Shown here one piece after another: positions 61,524 through 64,000 of a stretch of DNA of 64,000 bases. The stretch is taken from NCBI RefSeq assembly GCF_000716435.1, contig NZ_JNWO01000037.1, forward strand, positions 57,520 to 121,519. Direction: 5' to 3'. The first letter of the stretch is position 1. Each line of letters opens with the position of its first letter. The position numbers and the translations under genes were made by a program. A model generated the notes under the pieces. It had not been told where the DNA came from. It did not search any database and was given only the letters and a program-made list of their open reading frames with translations. Source of the DNA: Streptomyces xylophagus. GTDB lineage: Bacteria > Actinomycetota > Actinomycetes > Streptomycetales > Streptomycetaceae.

Positions 61524-62555
61524 TCAGGCGGGCGGCGCGAACCCGGTGGAGGGCCGGGCCTCGGCCGGCGACGGGTTCTGCGGCACTGGAGGCTGGGGAG
61601 CAGGTGTCTGGGCACTGGGCGCGACCGGTTCGGCCCGTGTGTGCGGAGGGGGAGTGGCGGCGGTCGGCCAAGAAGCAGGCGCAGGCGCGGGACCGGAGCC
61701 AAAAGGCTGCTGAGGCGCCGGCGACGGCTGGAGCGCCGAGTTGCCGAAGGCGCCCGGCACGCCCGCCCCAGGCCTGAACCCGCCGACCGGTGCACCCCCG
61801 GCCGCACCGTTTCCGAAGGCCCGCCGCACATCCCGTGCCTGCCGCTCCTGCACCACCGCAGCCAGATACGCGGCCGGCGGAACACCCTGCGGCGCCGGGG
61901 CACCCGTACGAGCTGCGAGATCCGTGGCGAGCCGCTCGGCCATCGCCCAGCCGACCTGCGGATCCAACTGCTGCATCCGCGTCAGGTACTGCCGGATGGC
62001 CAGCCACAGCCCGTCCGGAACGGCCGACAGATCGAGCTCGGCGAAACGTCCCGTCAGCCACATCGGCGGGGGAGGCACGAAGGCCGTCTGCCCGGCGGGC
62101 ACCCTTTCCCGGACGACCAGAGTGCCGGCGAACACATCCCCGAGCCGCCGACCGCGAGCCGAGACGAGCGAGGCGATACACGCGACGACCCCGAACGTCA
62201 TCTGGATCTCGATCACACCTATCGCACCGCGCACCAGCGCGTGCCGGAACCGGATCGGCCCGCCGTCGTCCCGCACCACGCGCAGCCCGAACGCCAGCTT
62301 CCCGAGCGATCGCCCATGGCTCAGCGTCTCCACCGCTATGGGCCCGCCCACCAGCACCAGCACGAAGGCAGCGATCGACAGCGCGATCTGTGCCGCATCG
62401 TCCAAAGAGGCCGTGGACAAGATCAGCACCACGGTCACGCCGGTATAGGCGGCTACGGCCACGATCAGATCGAGCAACACCGCCAGCGCCCTGCTGGGCA
62501 GTCTCGCGGGGCGCAACTCCAGCGCCACCGCCTCGCCCGTCACCAGCTCACTCAC
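61524..62555 (-). CDS. RDD family membrane protein with Pro/Ala-rich tail
   Basis: This 343-residue protein has an N-terminal RDD domain (ARLPSRALAVLLDLIVAVAA, GRSLGKLAFGLRVVRDDGG, RFRHALVRGAIGVIEIQMTF) with about four spans. A cytosolic helical region (GLWLAIRQYLTRMQQLDP) follows, then a ~110-residue Pro/Ala/Gly-rich disordered tail. RDD proteins are small polytopic proteins, some acting as cation antiporters. The GTG at 62555 has GAAGGA upstream. It is divergent from spoIIM, an arrangement common in actinobacteria, so the two may act together. Confidence 0.87.
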   Translation of the reverse strand: MSELVTGEAVALELRPARLPSRALAVLLDLIVAVAAYTGVTVVLILSTASLDDAAQIALSIAAFVLVLVGGPIAVETLSHGRSLGKLAFGLRVVRDDGGPIRFRHALVRGAIGVIEIQMTFGVVACIASLVSARGRRLGDVFAGTLVVRERVPAGQTAFVPPPPMWLTGRFAELDLSAVPDGLWLAIRQYLTRMQQLDPQVGWAMAERLATDLAARTGAPAPQGVPPAAYLAAVVQERQARDVRRAFGNGAAGGAPVGGFRPGAGVPGAFGNSALQPSPAPQQPFGSGPAPAPASWPTAATPPPHTRAEPVAPSAQTPAPQPPVPQNPSPAEARPSTGFAPPA

Positions 62556-62683
62556 GCCTGCCGTCCTTCCCCTGCCCTGCCCCTGGAACAGCCAGTCTGC
62601 CAAGCTGAGGGCACATCGCGCCCCAGTACGACAAGCTGATCCCGAACCAGTAGTCGACGAGCAGCCGAGGAGCAGGCAACCAG

Positions 62684-63691
62684 ATGGACCTCGACGTCTT
62701 CGTCTCGGCCCACCGATCCGAGTGGGACCGCCTCGACGCGCTGCTCCGCCGCCAGCGTCGCCTCAATGGCGCCGAGGCCGACGAACTCGTCGCCTTGTAC
62801 CAGCGCACGGCCACTCATCTCTCCCTGATCCAGTCCAGCGCCCCGGATCCTCAGCTCACCGGACGGCTCAGCCAACTCGTGGCACGCGCGCGTAGTGCGG
62901 TGACAGGAACCCGTCGGGCCTCATGGCGCGATGTCACGCGTTTCCTGGGACATAGTTTTCCGGCCGCGGTCTACAGAGCACGCCACTGGTGGGTCCCCAC
63001 CGCACTGCTGTCGACCGTGGTCGCGGTCCTCCTTGGCTGGTGGATAGGCACCCACCCCGAAGTGCAGTCCTCCATCGCGGCCCCGAGCCAACTGCGCCAA
63101 CTCACCCGCCCCGGTGGCGAATACGAGACCTACTACTCCAGCCACCCGGCGGCGGCCTTCGCGGCACAGGTCTGGACGAACAATGCCCAGGCCGCCGCGA
63201 TGTGCCTGGTCCTCGGCGTCTTCCTGGGCCTACCGGTCCTCTGGATTCTGTTCGAGAACATGCTGAACCTCGGTGTCGGCATCGGCCTGATGTCGTCGGC
63301 AGGCCGGCTCGACACGTTCCTCGGCCTGGTCCTCCCGCACGGCCTGCTCGAACTCACGGCGGTCTTCGTCGCGGCCGGCACCGGGATGCGCCTCGGCTGG
63401 ACCCTCATCGACCCCGGCCCGCGCTCGCGCCGCACGGCCCTGGCCGAAGAGGGCCGAGCCGCTGTGGGCATGTCGATCGGCCTGGCCCTGGTGCTGTTCG
63501 TCTCCGGCGCCATCGAAGGCTTCGTCACCCCCTCGGGCCTCCCCACCTGGGCCCGCATCGGCATCGGCATCGTCGCCGAAGGAGCCTTCCTGACGTACGT
63601 CTACGTCCTGGGCGGTCGTGCCGTACGCGCCGGTGAGACGGGCGATGTCGAGGCGGCCGAACGCAGCTCGACTGTGCCCACGGCCGCCTGA
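62684..63691 (+). CDS. Stage II sporulation protein M (SpoIIM) family membrane protein
   Basis: This 335-residue protein has a cytosolic N-terminal helical part (DLDVFVSAHRSEWDRLDALL) and about six spans (TALLSTVVAVLLGWWIG, AAAMCLVLGVFLGLPVLWIL, LPHGLLELTAVFVAAGTGM and others) of the DUF95/SpoIIM type. In Bacillus SpoIIM acts in septal peptidoglycan breakdown during engulfment; streptomycetes lack engulfment, so the role here is probably another membrane or wall function. It is divergent from the RDD gene and lies directly before an rRNA-operon leader. Confidence 0.88.
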   Translation: MDLDVFVSAHRSEWDRLDALLRRQRRLNGAEADELVALYQRTATHLSLIQSSAPDPQLTGRLSQLVARARSAVTGTRRASWRDVTRFLGHSFPAAVYRARHWWVPTALLSTVVAVLLGWWIGTHPEVQSSIAAPSQLRQLTRPGGEYETYYSSHPAAAFAAQVWTNNAQAAAMCLVLGVFLGLPVLWILFENMLNLGVGIGLMSSAGRLDTFLGLVLPHGLLELTAVFVAAGTGMRLGWTLIDPGPRSRRTALAEEGRAAVGMSIGLALVLFVSGAIEGFVTPSGLPTWARIGIGIVAEGAFLTYVYVLGGRAVRAGETGDVEAAERSSTVPTAA

Positions 63692-63744
63692 TGTGCGGTC
63701 GCTCCTGCTGAGCTGCTAGTCTCCTCTTCGCCCCACAGGAGCCG

Positions 63745-64000
63745 TTGACACGGACCGGTTGGGGAGGTAGATTCGAACAGTTGCCTAGAACTGGATCTGG
63801 TCCGGTCGGCGACAGTGAGTGTCTGTCTGCTTCTGGAAACTTCGATTTCCAAGAAGCCACACTCCCGATGAATCGGAAAAGAGCGGCCGGTCAGTCCGGT
63901 CCAGAACTTCTGATAAAGTCGGAACCGCCGGAAAGGGAAACGCGGAAGCGGAAACCTGGAAAGCACCGAGGAAATCGGAACCGGAAACGGTCTGATAGAG
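63745..64000 (+). promoter_or_regulatory. rRNA operon promoter and leader (16S precursor, cut by window end)
   Basis: TTGACA (63745-63750) and TAGATT (63768-63773) with a 17-base spacer form a near-ideal vegetative promoter. The following 230 bases are A-rich and full of GGAAA repeats (GGAAAGGGAAACGCGGAAGC, then GAAATCGGAACCGGAAACGG). This, together with CTGATAAAGTC, matches my memory of streptomycete rrn leaders just before 16S rRNA. No open frame there looks real. The 16S gene itself should start beyond the window. Confidence 0.75.

Noticed and set aside
63525..63966. Minus-strand frames across the spoIIM end and the rrn leader
   Set aside because: Codon use is poor in the leader part, no start signal is present, and the sequence is better explained as an rRNA precursor leader.

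Overview
The window is very GC-rich chromosomal DNA from a Streptomyces. The WhiB protein, the leaderless and GTG/TTG starts, the tandem LytR-CpsA-Psr genes, the F420 genes, the SpoIIM homologue and the rRNA-operon leader at the right end all fit that genus. Gene order from about 15 kb to the end matches, from memory, the conserved core block around whiB in streptomycetes. The left 5 kb looks accessory. No tRNA or complete rRNA gene was seen.

Layout. 0-5 kb: an XRE/DUF5753 regulator with a DUF397 partner, a second DUF397 copy beyond a P-loop gene, a broken ATPase remnant, a DUF5995 gene and a membrane protein joining a zinc-finger anti-sigma-like segment to a ricin lectin. 5-9 kb: a SigB/F-type sigma factor, a STAS antagonist and an RsbW-like ATPase, then serS behind a T-box leader. 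9-13.2 kb: a four-gene cell-surface operon flanked by two sortase substrates (LPKTG and LAETG). 13-17.2 kb: a POT peptide transporter behind a terminator-like hairpin, and an OmpR-type two-component pair. 17-22 kb: GtrA, purK-purE, a membrane dipeptidase and a ligand-less paralogue of it. 22-27.9 kb: two VOC proteins, a CGNR regulator, an ~870 bp array of 24-bp repeats that runs into the 3' end of a UDP-glucose dehydrogenase gene, an acyl-CoA dehydrogenase and a methyltransferase. 28-37.4 kb: five LCP (wall-polymer ligase) genes with a thioesterase and a glycosyltransferase. 37.6-45.3 kb: TIGR03089, a zinc amidase, manC, a DNA glycosylase, fbiA-fbiB (F420) and cysteine dioxygenase. 45.7-56.9 kb: whiB, a giant GT2 protein, DUF5719, a metallopeptidase, DUF3499, manB, Trm112, a SIS isomerase and manA. 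57-64 kb: a CDF transporter, a signal peptidase, ahcY, RDD, spoIIM and an rrn promoter/leader.

How it fits together: manA, manB and manC could supply GDP-mannose to the glycosyltransferases, while the LCP proteins, amidase, sortase substrates and GtrA act at the envelope. The most striking new-looking element is a 31-codon reading frame at 45173-45268 (minus strand), just upstream of cysteine dioxygenase. It appears leaderless, ends in a Cys-rich run (CSCCCCSGC), and its Cys codons can pair with the ribosome binding site of the dioxygenase. I read it as a cysteine-sensing translational leader. Other points of note are the serS T-box, the minisatellite that supplies the C-terminus of UDP-glucose dehydrogenase, and the pseudo-dipeptidase.
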